NCBI GenBank assembly: GCA_020091685.1
Contig: CM034597.1
Span: 2,984,646-3,048,645 of the forward strand
Direction of reading: 5' to 3'
DNA length: 64,000 bases
DNA from: Lutjanus erythropterus
Lineage: Eukaryota; Chordata; Actinopteri; Lutjaniformes; Lutjanidae
A program made the position numbers and the translations under genes. The notes under the pieces are model-generated. The model did no database searches. It saw only the letters and a list, made by a program, of their open reading frames with translations, and had not been told where the DNA came from. Below, in pieces: positions 11,452 to 23,086 of this stretch; the first letter of the stretch is position 1, and each line of letters starts with the position of its first letter.

Positions 11452-12402
11452 TCACACACACTCATGTGGTGACGGCCATGAAGCAGGCCCGCAGGCTCGT
11501 GTTAAACTTATGTAACTCTGGAGGGAAGTAATGCTGAGAGGGCTTTTTGGAAACAGACGTTATTTTGGCTGTTGTGAGACGACTGAGAGCAGGAATGAGA
11601 AGAATCCCTGGAGAACCACACAGACTGCAGCTGTGCCACCGGTAACAACACATCTGGGGACACCCAAAAGCTATATTCTGTCTCAACTTTTAGATATAAA
11701 GAAATCACGTGACTCTCAGCTGGATTACAGTAAATAGCCAAATGTTAATATTGTTCTTTAATGTGTGTGTTCATCATTTTATTGTGTGTAAAAGCTGAAA
11801 AGCTTAGCGTTTTGGGTCTATCCTCCTCATAAACCACCATTGGAGCCACAGTGTCATGAAGAATGAAACCAGTCATCTCCACATGTCACTCCACTAGACT
11901 GCAAACACATATTAGTCATTTTTGTGTGATGTCCTCTGTGAAGAAGCGAGCAGCTGTTTTACACATTAAGCCCTTTCTCCTGTGACTTGTGTCGATGATA
12001 CAACCCAACAGAAACACAACACCAGCTTAGAAACTGCTGTCGCATCAGATTGAAACTTGAAGTTCCAGTAAGTGTGAAGAGAGAGGGAGAAGTGACAGTG
12101 AGAATAAGAGGATGTTGGTTTAAATACAGAAACATTAGAGGAGAGCTTTTTACCATTTATGGAGTAAAAATGAGGTAGAGAAGAGACTAAGTGAGATACA
12201 GAATACAACAGGCGGCATAGGAGAGAATGAAGTGGCAGCTCACAGTACAAATTAGGGGAGAGTAGGGTCTGTTGGAACTACAATGTGGAGTAGGAGAGAT
12301 TTCAGTAGAAACACGATACAGTAGGAGAAAGTGGAGTATATGGTAACATTCAATATAGACTAGTTCTATGTACTACAGGCTAGTTGTGGGTAGTGTGTGA
12401 TT

Positions 12403-13230
12403 TAAGGGAGAACTCACCCCAAAATCAAAAATACACATTTTTCCTTTTACCTGTTTAACAATCTACATTTTGTGAGCTGCAGAGTTTTGGAGATACCAGC
12501 TGTAGAGGTGTCTGCCTTCTCCGGTATAAAGGGACTAAATGGCACTCAACTTGTGGCGCTCAAAGCACCAAAAATTACTCAGAGACAGTTTTTCTTTCCA
12601 AAATTCATGACCTGCTTACTCAAGATTATCCACAGGCCTTGTTGTGAGCAGTTTCATGTAGGAACTACTTTCTTTCTGCTGTAGACTCTACTGGAACTAC
12701 TTTCGGAATTAATAGTTCCTACATGAAACTGCTCACAACAAGGTCTGTGGATTATTTTGAGCAACTGAGTCATGATTACTGGAAAGGGACATTACTGTTG
12801 AGTTTTTTTCAAATGTATGTTTTGGTGCTTTGAGCACCACAGGACAAGTCAGATTCAGTTCCATTTTGTTGGAGAGAAGGCAGACATGTTTTCAGCCGAT
12901 GCCTCCAAAACTCTGCAACTCACATCAAAACTCAGTCCTAATTGAGGCAATCAGTTGCCACAATTTTCTTGACTTCATAAACTCAAAAGTTGGAGGTTAT
13001 CAGTTAAATATTTGGAGTTAGTGTTGTCGCTGATTACAGTTAAAGTAACATGATTTATTAAGCCAACTTAAATGCAAGTTTAAATGCAAGTTTAAAGTTT
13101 TAAGTTTTCACTTCTTATTACAAATAATTATTTTGAGCTTTCAGTTTTACAGTGTATAGATAAAAAAAAAAAGCACTACAGGAGTGAAAATATGTATTTT
13201 CAATTTTGGGGTGAACTGTCCCTTTCAGGG
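12403..13230. mobile_element. fold-back (palindromic) DNA element, about 0.83 kb
   Basis: The left end reads AAGGGAGAACTCACCCCAAA. The reverse complement of the right end reads AAAGGGACAGTTCACCCCAAA. The inner arms also pair: a GTTGTGAGCAGTTTCATGTA block near 12640 and its inverse TACATGAAACTGCTCACAAC near 12720 form a long hairpin around a short centre. No transposase frame is present, so it is non-autonomous. Confidence 0.75.
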
Positions 13231-13812
13231 CAACTAATTTTACATATCAAGTTCATTCTACAACGGTAGAAAAGAAAGATGCTCTGACAGATTGGCCACC
13301 GACCACTAACAGCAGACATTCACTCTACATAGTTTGATCACTGGTCTCTAAATGGCCAATCAGAAGAACCGATCAGATGACGAAGCAGCAGGGTCAGCGA
13401 GCACCAAATGAGGGTGTATTTTCCATTTGGCAAGTAAATTTCAGAAGGTAAATCCTCTACAGCTTGTTATTTATAGGTGAACACACACACACACAGGCAC
13501 AGGGCTTCTGTGAGTGAGTGTGATGCATTCAGGGACACCACGTAAAACAGAAATCAATATTCAATTCCCACAACAGTTGTTAAAAATGGCAAAGTTTCTA
13601 TTTTTTTCTTATTTTCCTTTGTAGAAAAACAAGTCTACATCCATCATTATTTTCTTGTTCTTTTACTACAGCATTTTGTAATAATTAGATGCTAAAATCA
13701 TAACAGTAGCCTGTTTATTTCTAGATAGGCAGATAATGACAAACATTCTATTAAAAAAATCCAATCTAATTGTTATCAAGAACATCACACTTGTGTTCTA
13801 TGCTTATAAATA

Positions 13813-13813
13813 A

Positions 13814-13854
<41 letters not shown>
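13813..13854. repeat. (AT)n microsatellite
   Basis: A near-perfect TA dinucleotide run with one TAC interruption. Confidence 0.95.
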
Positions 13855-13858
<4 letters not shown>

Positions 13859-14275
13859 TGTTAAGAACACCTGAATAAATAAATAATGCCACACAATGAA
13901 CAGAGCGTTTCAAATAGACCAGAAGATCAGTGATCGTTATCGACAGCAATCAGTGATCAGAATCCTGATCAGAGCACCCTTAACCAAAAGGGCCCGAATT
14001 CAGCCTGTGAACACAGTTGTATAATATTTTCTGTGTCTCTGGAGGAGCTTTGTCAAGTCAGAGAAAAAAAATGCTGATGATGTCATAAGATTTCTCTGTC
14101 GTTGGCGTGGGTTCAGGAGTCTAAACATCATGCAGATTCAGCAGATGTTTTGAGATGGACCCCCACAGGACTAACAGTCAGGACACTGCTGCATGGATTT
14201 TGACTATTCCTCTGTCTAATATGAGTTTCNAAAATAAATGAGACAGAAAGGACGTGGCAAATAATATATAAATAC

Positions 14276-15538
14276 TAGGGCTGTCAGTTTAACGCGTTAA
14301 TTAGATTAATTAATTACGCTGCAAATTAACGCGCTATAAAAATTAACGCAATTAATCATGAGTGGCAAGTCAATGCGCAAGCATTTTAAATTTGGCCCAT
14401 TGAGTTCGGCACGCGTGTGATCCGCGGACCACATGTGAGCATCATAGTTTTACTGTCACTGTTACTTTTGTATAAGTTATAAAACCTGAAATCTCAATGC
14501 AGAGTTGCAGTGAACAGAAGGACAGATGCTGCTGTATGCAGCGCATCTCTGTGAAGAGCGACTGATTTAAAAGCTGTCAAATCGCCTTGAGTGAAATCCA
14601 GACCGTAACTTTTTTCTCTGATGTAACTATGCTATCACAAAGAAACAGATCATAAAACTGTGATGTTGATTGAAACTTTGGTGATATCAGCTGTCTTAAC
14701 TTCTACACAGCTCCTCTCTGCTCACCAGTGCAGCTCTGTCTCACCCCGTCTGTCACACACTGTGTCTGCTGATTGATCGTGACTTCTAACCAATCAGATG
14801 TGCTGCTGTAGGCGGGACATTGAGTCAGACTACAGAGCGTAGTTGTATATTATACTGTACAGTGTATAATGATCTAATATATGTATAGTATATACATAGT
14901 ACAGCACTGTATACGTTTGAAGTTTTTAATATATTACCATTATCATTACTATTATCATTATTATTACATCACATAACTATGGTGATAATTACAGACAGAC
15001 AAAGATCAAAGACAAGTGCATTTTTAAAATAATTTAACTCTAATCCCACCACTTTTTTCTTTTTTGCTGATCCAAAAAATGATCCGATCCGTGACTCAAA
15101 CCCGTGATACGATTTTTGATCCGTTGCACCCCTAAGAGCGAGGCAAGCTTNNNNNNNNNNNNNNNNNNNNNNNNNNNNNNNNNNNNNNNNNNNNNNNNNN
15201 NNNNNNNNNNNNNNNNNNNNNNNNNNNNNNNNNNNNNNNNNNNNNNNNGTTTTTTGATCCGTTGCACCCCTAAGAGCGAGGCAAGCTTACTTGGACCTTT
15301 GAACGGCAAGTTTATTTATAAAAAGAACAAAGACGGGACTATTAACAAGAACGCAGTGATTTGTACCTTGTGTATTCAATTGATTAGTCATGCACTACAA
15401 TTTTGTAATGTCCTAGAATTCAAATTCTTTATTTGGGGACCTTTAGCAGATATGAGATTAAAATGCGATTAATTAGATTAATTAATTACAAATCCTGTAA
15501 TTAATTAGATTAATTTTTTTAATCGCCTGACAGCACTA
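14276..15538. mobile_element. non-autonomous hAT-like element with nested repeat and assembly gap
   Basis: The left end TAGGGCTGTCAG is followed by AACGCGTTAATTAGATTAAT. The right end carries TTAATTAGATTAA and CTGACAGCACTA, giving near-matching terminal inverted repeats. The interior holds a second repeat end, GATCCGTTGCACCCCTAA, typical of another small hAT-type family, so one element probably sits inside the other. A run of 98 N interrupts it. I could not identify a clean 8-bp target duplication. Confidence 0.6.
15151..15248. other. assembly gap (98 N)
   Basis: The 38 bases before the gap (15113-15150) are identical to 15251-15288 after it. This suggests overlapping contig ends that were not merged, rather than unknown DNA of that length. 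Both copies end in the hexamer AAGCTT. A separate single N occurs at 14230. Confidence 0.95.
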
Positions 15539-15686
15539 GTTTAAATACAACTCTATCCATTCAATTATGATGGAATTTTATTAATGTTTCCTGGTCATCT
15601 ATATACAAAGTGTCCCAAAGTTTGGGGAGGAGACTCCAGGTGTTTGACAGACGGCAGGACAGTGGGACAGCAGTCTTGTTACATAC

Positions 15687-15770
15687 CTGAGAGTAGGGCA
15701 AACTGGCGATGAAGCTGCTCTATGATGTCCACGGCCAGCAGGGGCCTGATCTCCTGCTGCATGATTTCAT
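15687..15770 (-). CDS. mcf2l2: mcf2l2 coding exon: first shared exon, Sec14 domain N-terminal helix
   Basis: This 84-base exon enters in phase 1 (AT completes a split codon) and leaves in phase 1. It encodes EIMQQEIRPLLAVDIIEQL and HRQFALLS. This matches the family's DEIMQQE-RPL-A-DI-EQL-RQFA-LSGG block, and MCF2L2 is by far the closest I can recall. The acceptor is CTCCTTACAG and the donor TCAG then GTATGT. It is the most 5' exon I am sure of. Three candidate first exons to the right all end in the phase it needs. Confidence 0.93.
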
Positions 15771-16019
15771 CTGTAAGGAGGGACACACCAATCAGATGAA
15801 GACACGTAGTGTGTGAGACATCCATCAATTCCACACAGTCAGTGAAGGCAACACTCATACACAGTGAGAGTTATCCTCTCCCTGCTGAAAAATCTCATTA
15901 AGAAACAGTGTGATCAGACATACAGTGCATCAAACACACACAGCACAGATGAGGCATGAATAAATTCAAGGAATAGAGAGACAGGATGGAAAAACATCTT
16001 ACTAACATCAATAATACGC

Positions 16020-16270
16020 TAAGCTTGACTTTGTCAGCTTTAAGATTGCAAACATTTATAAAGCATTGTAATGCATTTATATTGCTTATGTATGTGCTAA
16101 TAATGCATTTTGTGCACCACTTCTAATATTTTATAAACTTTGGTACAAGTATTTGGGAATAATTCTAAACGCTATAAAGAGTTTTATAAAGCCTTATAAA
16201 TGCATTATAATGTCTGATGATTGTGCATATAATGCATAACAGATATGACCTTCATAGAAAATGCCACCTG
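16020..16270. repeat. TTATAAA-rich dispersed repeat
   Basis: Multiple TTTATAAAGCATT, GCCTTATAAATGCATTATAA and similar motifs recur. The same family surrounds the LINE at 36.6 kb (36180-36550 and 37139-37300). Superfamily unknown. Confidence 0.55.
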
Positions 16271-16639
16271 AATTTTCTTGTGGCAGTTTTATGATATGAG
16301 ATCCTTTGAATAAACTTCACTTGTCATAGTTTTCTGGTTAGACTTGAAGTGAAAACAAATAGCAATTCAGTCTTATTAACAGCCATCATTATGCCTCACC
16401 TTTACCTGAACAAATGTACATGAGACAAAGAATCTGACGGGGAAAAAAAGCAGAACTCAGAATGTTAGATATATGTTTTTCTGTTTCTCCATTTCAGAGT
16501 TCTATCTTTGGAAGTAAACAAATTCATCAGATGATTTCTTTTATACAAGTTTTGATATTGCTGAACAGTGCAATCACACGATTTAAGAGACTGACGCATA
16601 TAGAAAACTAGAACAAAGCATTCTCAGACATGGCTTTAA

Positions 16640-16640
<1 letters not shown>

Positions 16641-16678
<38 letters not shown>
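16641..16678 (+). repeat. (TG)n microsatellite
   Basis: About 19 GT units in the large 5' intron. Confidence 0.95.
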
Positions 16679-16679
<1 letters not shown>

Positions 16680-17303
16680 CCATGTATTATTGCTCTGGTT
16701 TGATGATTATTATGGTTCCCCTGCAGCCTGAAGCTCTGAGTGCAGTGTGCAGTGAACAAACCTTTCTCTGTCACTGAGAATAAAGACATGCATTAACACT
16801 GGCTGTACTTTATTACTCTCAAACATGCTTGGCTAGGTTATGTGCTGCTGGTGGAGGGGTCAGAGAAGAAGGAGACGGAGAGCATAATGGCTGGTAGTGA
16901 GACAGCTTGGCCTTTAACGGCGGCATATCAATGTGCTTCTGTTCTTATTATCTGAGCCTGCTGATCTACCACGGATATTAAAACTACAGCTTCCATTACA
17001 GGCTGTTCCATTCAGTGCTGATCACACACACCAATACATACTCCACCCAAAATCTGTCATCTGAACATCTCATCTCTACCAAACTGAACCACACTATTAA
17101 TTATAAACAGAAAGCTAACTCTGTGCAGATTTTAGATTCAAAGACATTCAAAGGCCCTAATTTATGTCACAGAACATGATGTGAGCCAGACAGCTCAGGC
17201 TAAACCTTGGAAACAAAAAATCTCAAATCAAGGTTCACTGTTTTTCCACAGCTTTCACAGTTCACTTAAAAGCCACAAGAAAAAGTGGTCTGTGGACCTT
17301 AAG

Positions 17304-17905
17304 TTAAAGGGATAGTTCACCCAAAAAGTCATTATCAACTCACCCTCATGCCGACTGAATGTCAGGTTTAGTTTTTCAGTCCACAAAACACTGCTGGAGT
17401 TTCACAGAGTCACAGAATCTCCCAAACAAGGAAGTGAATGGTGACCAGTTAGCAAATGTGAAACAAAAAAACAGTAAAAACATAAAATGTCTCCATACTG
17501 CTAGTCTGGTGTAATCCAAGTCTCCTAAAGCCCAACATGCCAAGTTGAGTAAAAATATGTTATTTATGTTTTTATCTTGAATCTTCACTGTAGATCTTTA
17601 GCTTGGAGCCACGTTCACATGCACACTGTCTGAACTGGGTGTGTGTGGTGTGACAGTGTGCAAACAGCATGTCGGGACTCCAGGAGATTTGGATTAAGCC
17701 AGATGAGCAGTATGGAGGCATTTTATGTTTGTTTTTTTACATTTGAAAACTGGTCACTATTCACTTTCATTGTTTGGGAGATTCTGCAACACTGTTTTCC
17801 TGTGAAACTCCAGCAGGGTTTTGTGGACTAACAAAATAAACCTGACCATCAATCAGCATGAGGGAGAGTAGATAATGACTAAATTTTCATTTTTGGGTGA
17901 GCAGT
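17304..17905. mobile_element. palindromic MITE with TTAA-type left end
   Basis: The left end reads TTAAAGGGATAGTTCACCCA, followed by CTCACCCTCATGCCGACTGA. The right end, reverse complemented, has CTCACCCAAAAATGA and CTCCCTCATGCTGATTG. The arms continue inward: AAACACTGCTGGAGTTTCACA near 17387 pairs with TGTGAAACTCCAGCAGGGTTT near 17800. The whole element is therefore one long imperfect hairpin. Similar ends are abundant in fish genomes. No coding capacity. Confidence 0.75.
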
Positions 17906-17929
17906 GTTTTCAGGCTTATGTGAAAGTGA

Positions 17930-18320
17930 TCTACCACTTTGTTTGAACCAATCTGACAGCATCTAATCAAGTTGCAGGAAAGAAATATGAAATGAGTTAG
18001 ATTTAGAGATTAGAATTAGATAGAGATTAGAATTTCTAGATGGAGATGCAACATTTTCCATATTTGAAGTTTCTCAAAGAACAGTAAGTTGAGGCTAATA
18101 TTAACACAGTTAGCAAGCTACTGTGTAGCTAGCTCTGTAAATCCATGAGGTTGAAAACTCACTGTTGTATTGTGATTTGATTAGGACTCAAAAATCAAAG
18201 TTGGAGAGGACTTGGGACTTGACTTGACTTGACTTGACTTGTCAGTCTTAACTTAAGACTTGAGTGCAAAGACTTACGACTGATTTGTGACTTGTAAAAC
18301 AATGACTTGTTCCCACCTCC
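17930..18320. repeat. dispersed GACTTG-rich repeat, copy 1
   Basis: The segment from AATCTGACAGCATCTAATCA to GTAAAACAATGACTTG is alignable by eye with 25680-26010. It includes a (GACTT)n run at about 18217-18240. It belongs to the family marked by GGACTCGAGTCACATGGCTT in the fuller copy at 25332-26010. Confidence 0.6.
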
Positions 18321-19440
18321 GTGTCAGTCTGTTTTCCACTTTTATTTATCTTGTAGGCTGTCATGGTTTGGGGGGGGGTTTGTTGGTTATTTCCAGTTTT
18401 ATTTTGTAGTCCTGGTCCTCCCTCATGTGTCTTAACTTTATTTCCTGTCTTTGTTCTTTTCCTGCCCTTCTTGATTACCATTTGTTTCACCTGGCTGATA
18501 AGTTACACGTGTTTCTGATTAGTTGCTTGTCTATTTAGTCCTTGTGTTTCTGTATCAGTTGGCTTTTGTGTTGAGTATCCCAGCCTTCTCTGTGTTTTCT
18601 TTGCCATTTTGGACCTTTTCAGTGCTTTTTGGATTTTGCCAGCTTTAGTTTTCTGTGTTTTGGACTTCACCATTTTCCTTGTAAGCCTGTTGCTCATTTA
18701 CTTTTTGTCATTAAATCACTTTGGCCTCTTTCTACTCAGCCTCTGTCTGCATTTTTGTTTTCATGTTATCTTGTTTAGTTTCTCTGCTTAACACATATAC
18801 ATAACATATGCTACATGTAGGCTAGGCACACATAACAATACATTATATATTAATGATGTAATGTAGCATGATTTTTATTTGAATATGTACCTGCTAAAGT
18901 CCAAACTGACTGTGAATAAAAGCAACTGTCATCCCTTTGATGAACAACGTGGGCCTACAAAGACTTGGGTGAGTTTTTATTTTCTATTATCTGTTTTCTT
19001 TCTTTGCAATAAATTAATTTCTTCATTCAGTATTCGAGAAACTCATCCTTTGATTTTTTTTTTTTTTATCAACAGAAATCATTATTTAATTTTTCCTTCC
19101 TTATTTTTCAAATAAAATTATATTCAAATAACTTTTATATCCCTACCCCTCTAACGCACAGCATGGGTCTAATATGACCTGTATTCATTTCCTATGTGAT
19201 TTCAGGCATTTCTTAAGTGAATTTTACTATTTAACATTCGAGGTACTTATCCAATAAATGTAAATCAGCAGACGGTCCCCAACTTCAGTATGCTTCAAGC
19301 GCGCAAGGAGCAGGTAAAGTAAAGTTTAGACCTTTATGATCCCTCAGATCAAATCAAATTTTATCCTATACTACACAACAAAACAGCTGAAGACACCATG
19401 TCCACATTACATCAGTATTACTGCACCAAACAAATTGTTT
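18321..19440. other. 5' intron sequence
   Basis: T-rich intron sequence with no exon-like frame and no repeat I can name. Confidence 0.4.
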
Positions 19441-19444
19441 CAAA

Positions 19445-19826
19445 ATGTCAGATTTTGCTGTGAATTTTGATTTCCTGGGTGGGCTACGCTTGGATGAGTG
19501 GATGAAAGAGATGGACAGGATGGAGGAGGAAAATAAAAAAGGAAGGAGGCATGCTGAAATTAATGACAGAAAAATTAAAGAGCGGGAAAAGCCGACAAAC
19601 AAAGCCCGAACCATTTATCATCCTCCGCCAGGACGAGAACGGTCAGAAGTACGCAACGCTGTCATTAAACAAATGCCCAAAAGACCACAAAGATGCCAGC
19701 AAGCGAAGCAAAGACAGGCTGCACGGATTTAAGTTTGAGCAGCCAGAGAACCCACTGAGTCCTGTCGCTTCGAAATACCTCAGTCTGCGATCCAATCCAC
19801 GGGCCTTTGATCTCCATCCAAAATGA
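19445..19826 (+). pseudogene. decayed Crypton-type tyrosine recombinase fragment (tentative)
   Basis: Two overlapping frames on the plus strand together look like a broken protein. The first starts MSDFAVNFDFLGGLRLDEW and is acidic and helical. The second contains RQDENGQKYATLSLNKC, KDHKDASKRSKDRLHGF and NPLSPVASKYLSLR with a later DLHPK. A DENG-YAT, KNH-like, PV-S-YLS and HPK pattern recalls the C-terminal catalytic part of Crypton recombinases and the related domain in ZMYM/QRICH-type proteins. There is at least one frame change between the two parts, and residues appear to be missing around VASKYLSL. The assignment rests on motif resemblance only. An old host-gene retrocopy is the alternative. 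Confidence 0.35.
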
Positions 19827-20829
19827 ACAAACTACACCAACAGAACTCTATAAACCCAATAGTTCCCACCAAGAGCAAGCGCTGAGGCAACTGTGGCAAG
19901 GAAAAACTTCAGTGTTACATCCCTAGTCCCAAATATAGTTGTCTAGTCTCCATTGTTTTACATAAAGTGTATAACTCCAACCAGCACCATTGTTTAAGAC
20001 TCTAAAAATGAAGCCAAGACAAAAAAAATTGCAATGTAGGAATAATATTCTGCAGTTAATTAATAAAAAACATGGACAAAACTCCGCACAAAAAGATGGA
20101 TATGGCAGAGGATCGAGGAACTGTTGTCTAGCTGTCCAGGAATGTTTCAGCAGGGTTATGCAACCAGAGCCGGCACCTCAGCACGGAGGATGTTCTGTAT
20201 TGTTGGAACATCAAAGTAGAAAGGGACGGCGCAGACAGACCTGATTTATGACCACTTCAGGGCCCGACTGGAACAATCTGTTTTTAGAACCTGCCGGAGG
20301 ACTGAAGAGGCAGAGGGTAAGTGCAGGAAGCACTCATATACGCACATGTCAGGTTACAGAGGCAGGACACGCTAATGGAGGCAGTCGGAGTCTTGATTGG
20401 GAGATTAGGTTTTGAGGAAGTAACATAGCAAGGTTTCTGTAGACGTTTCAGACAACTACAATCACAGTCATTTGTTTCTATATTGGGCAGCTACTCCTGT
20501 TCAGTCTGACCACAATTATGGTCCCATGAGGAAGGCAGAAAACCCTGAAAAGCCTCTTGAAAGGCCAGGACATTCCTCAGTTTGACAAAGGGAGTTCCTA
20601 CTTAGCTGAAGTATGAGAATACTCAGAGATAAATGACTGCTTCAGAGAGATAAGGCATGCTGAAATTGAGCATAGGATACTTAAAAAATCATGCAAAAGC
20701 AGCAATAAATGTGTGTCCTGAGTTTGTCACACCATGGACACATGTTAAGTATACAAAATTAGGTCCCAAAGTCATGAAAGAATAAGCAGTTTTCTCTGCC
20801 CTGAAATACCAGGGGCGTGTCCACTCCTT

Positions 20830-21058
20830 GTCTCAATGTCAAACACCACTTCAACCTGAAATTAACCTGAAACATGGACGCTCCATCTAGCAGCTTCATT
20901 GGACATGTCCAGATATGTTTGAGCCACCAGAGCCAGAGGATGGTGACAGGATGGTATTTGTTTTTTCTTCTGAGTCGGGTTGTTGGAACTGAAGTGAGCT
21001 GAAGTGAACTGCTGGGCTGATCTGGACTGAGAGAGTCACTGAAGGTACATTTGTAACT
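20830..21058 (-). repeat. dispersed repeat, inverted relative to 51000-51231
   Basis: About 230 bases, from CAATGTCAAACACCACTTCA to AGTGACTCTCTCAGTCC read on the other strand. They match the segment at 51000-51231 in reverse complement, with scattered differences. Shared blocks include CCACCAGAGCCAGAGGA and the AGTTCACTTCAGCTCACTTC block. No coding potential. Confidence 0.8.
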
Positions 21059-21179
21059 GACCATTAAGGAGCATTAGGTGAGGGGAGGGGGAGGCGGTGT
21101 TGTTTGTGTTTTCAGTTTGAGGGTCTTATATAGTGTTGGGGACCATGATTCCAACATGTCACTGAGCCATGTTTCAGAT

Positions 21180-21180
<1 letters not shown>

Positions 21181-21213
<33 letters not shown>
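21181..21213. repeat. (ATC)n microsatellite
   Basis: About 11 perfect ATC units. Confidence 0.95.
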
Positions 21214-21699
21214 CAGTTTAATGTTCTAACTCCACAGTTCAGTACTACATAGTTCTCTGTGTTTTAACATGTTTTGTGTTTAGTAGAAAAACTCTCTTTT
21301 CCTTGACACGATCTTTACGTTCTCTCATAAAGTTCAGACTGACATTACAACACAGTCTCTCTGCAGTCTGACAAACTTTCATGAAACTTACATGTACAGT
21401 TTCATATACATGGACACATTTTTCCCTATTTTTTTCCAGACACACAGCATGATTTTCTAACTAGTAAAATCCATTGTTGATTTCACCCAATGGTCAAGTT
21501 GACAATAATAGCCTAAAATAAAGTTAATTAATGCAATTTGGTTGGGTTTAGACACTACAACTACCTAGCTGGAACTATTTCCCTAAAACTGTCAAGACTG
21601 ACTATTGATCTCACAATCAAACAGAAGCCGTCTTTATTACTTTGAAATTCATGCTGATGTCACAAAAGATATGGACACATGATAGAAGGGTGAGTCATT

Positions 21700-22000
21700 G
21701 ACTCACAGCACCTATTCACACCTTTACTCAGGTGGCCCTGACAATGCACATGACGGCCAGGTGGCTCAACAACTCTCTTGTGACCCTAATGACACCCCTT
21801 CACACCTTTACTCTAACATTGCACATGATGGCTGGGTGGTTCCATGACTTACGTGACTCTGAAGGGGTTAATGACCACACAAGAGGGTAAATACCCAGAA
21901 CTCCCTATTAGTCAGTTAAAACTGAAGAAATCTCTTGGATGAGAGGTGAATGGTCTTCAAGAACCTGAAGCAAAGTCCAGTCCTATGAAAGCTCCAAAAA
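21700..22000. repeat. dispersed repeat tail, family unknown
   Basis: This segment contains a diverged internal duplication of CACCTTTACTC...GCACATGA...GGCTGGGTGG and ends with CTTGGATGAGAGGTGAATGG followed by TCTTCAAGAACCTGAAGC. The last part resembles a tail motif repeated widely in fish genomes. I do not assign a class. Confidence 0.35.
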
Positions 22001-22438
22001 AGAATCCTTATACCCTGCTTTCACCAACCATGACACCAGGACAGCTTCACATAGGTCCTGATGATGCACTGATGTTGCTGAAACTATCCAATCAGTAAGT
22101 CTGTATGATTTCATGTGTACTCCTATTAGTGTGTTTGTAAAAGCCAATGTGAACATGATCTGGACCAGAACTAAATGTAACAGTATATTCATTTGTCTCT
22201 TGGTCAGGACCAACAGAACTGAAGTACAGGTGTGAGAGCATCCTTAGAAACCGAATACCTTTGACTGTCAGACTGTAGTAGTAGTATCAGTAGTGGTAGT
22301 ATTGTTCAGGAGTAGCTCAAGGACTCTGCCGACAACAGACATGAACACAATCTGCTGATTCTCTGCCGAGTTGTCAGGTGTCTAAACTCCATGTATGCTA
22401 ACACACTGATGGTGCCAACACTACCTCACCCCATGTCA

Positions 22439-22464
22439 ACACACACACACACACACACACACAC
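22439..22464. repeat. (CA)n microsatellite
   Basis: About 13 CA units. Confidence 0.95.
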
Positions 22465-22716
22465 CTTAGTTGTCACCTTCATCCATCTGCTCTAAATATA
22501 AAAGGATAAAGCAGCATGTGTTCACACACTGTCACTGCCGCTGCTGCTGGGATTCACAGACAGACTGAGCTCCACATTTGGGAATTAACCTCATCAGAGA
22601 CGCAGCATGATTTACAGCAACGAGATTTAATCTGGTAAAATGATAGCAACATTTCAGTGACGTTTTCTGGCTTATATTCAACTGTGTCAGTTACAGTATG
22701 TTATATAACTACAACA

Positions 22717-23086
22717 TTAAAGGTCACACATTAGGCAAAATACACTTTTTCATGGGTTTTCAAGAAAAGCATGTGTGCCCGGTGTATGTAAAGACCCACA
22801 TAATATGAGAAACTGCCACATTCTCTCTCTTTTTTGCCTACTCCCCCTTTCAGAAAATGTGTGTTCCTAGATACCAGTCAGATTTGCCACCCCTTATGAT
22901 GTCACAAAGGGCTCAGCACAACCTCTAGACAGGTGATTGTCCCGCCCACTGAAAACCTGGGAGGTGCAAAAATGGCCAGTATAAAAAAATAATGTGTTTT
23001 ATGAACACTGAAGACTTCAAACATATTCTATTAGAGCTCCCAAATAAAAATATAAACCCCAAAATTAGCATAATATATCTCCTTAA
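22717..23086. mobile_element. TTAA-bounded small DNA element
   Basis: This 370-base segment begins TTAAAGGTCACACATTAGGC. The reverse complement of its right end begins TTAAGGAGATATATTATGC. TTAA at both borders fits TTAA-targeting families such as Kolobok or piggyBac. The interior, including CATGGGTTTTCAAGAAAAGC, CCTTATGATGTCACAAAGGG and CCCGCCCACTGAAAACC, is a pattern I recognise as recurrent in fish introns. Non-coding. Confidence 0.55.

Noticed and set aside
15040-15472. Open frames spanning the N run
   Set aside because: They translate through unknown bases and the duplicated gap edges. They have no biological meaning.
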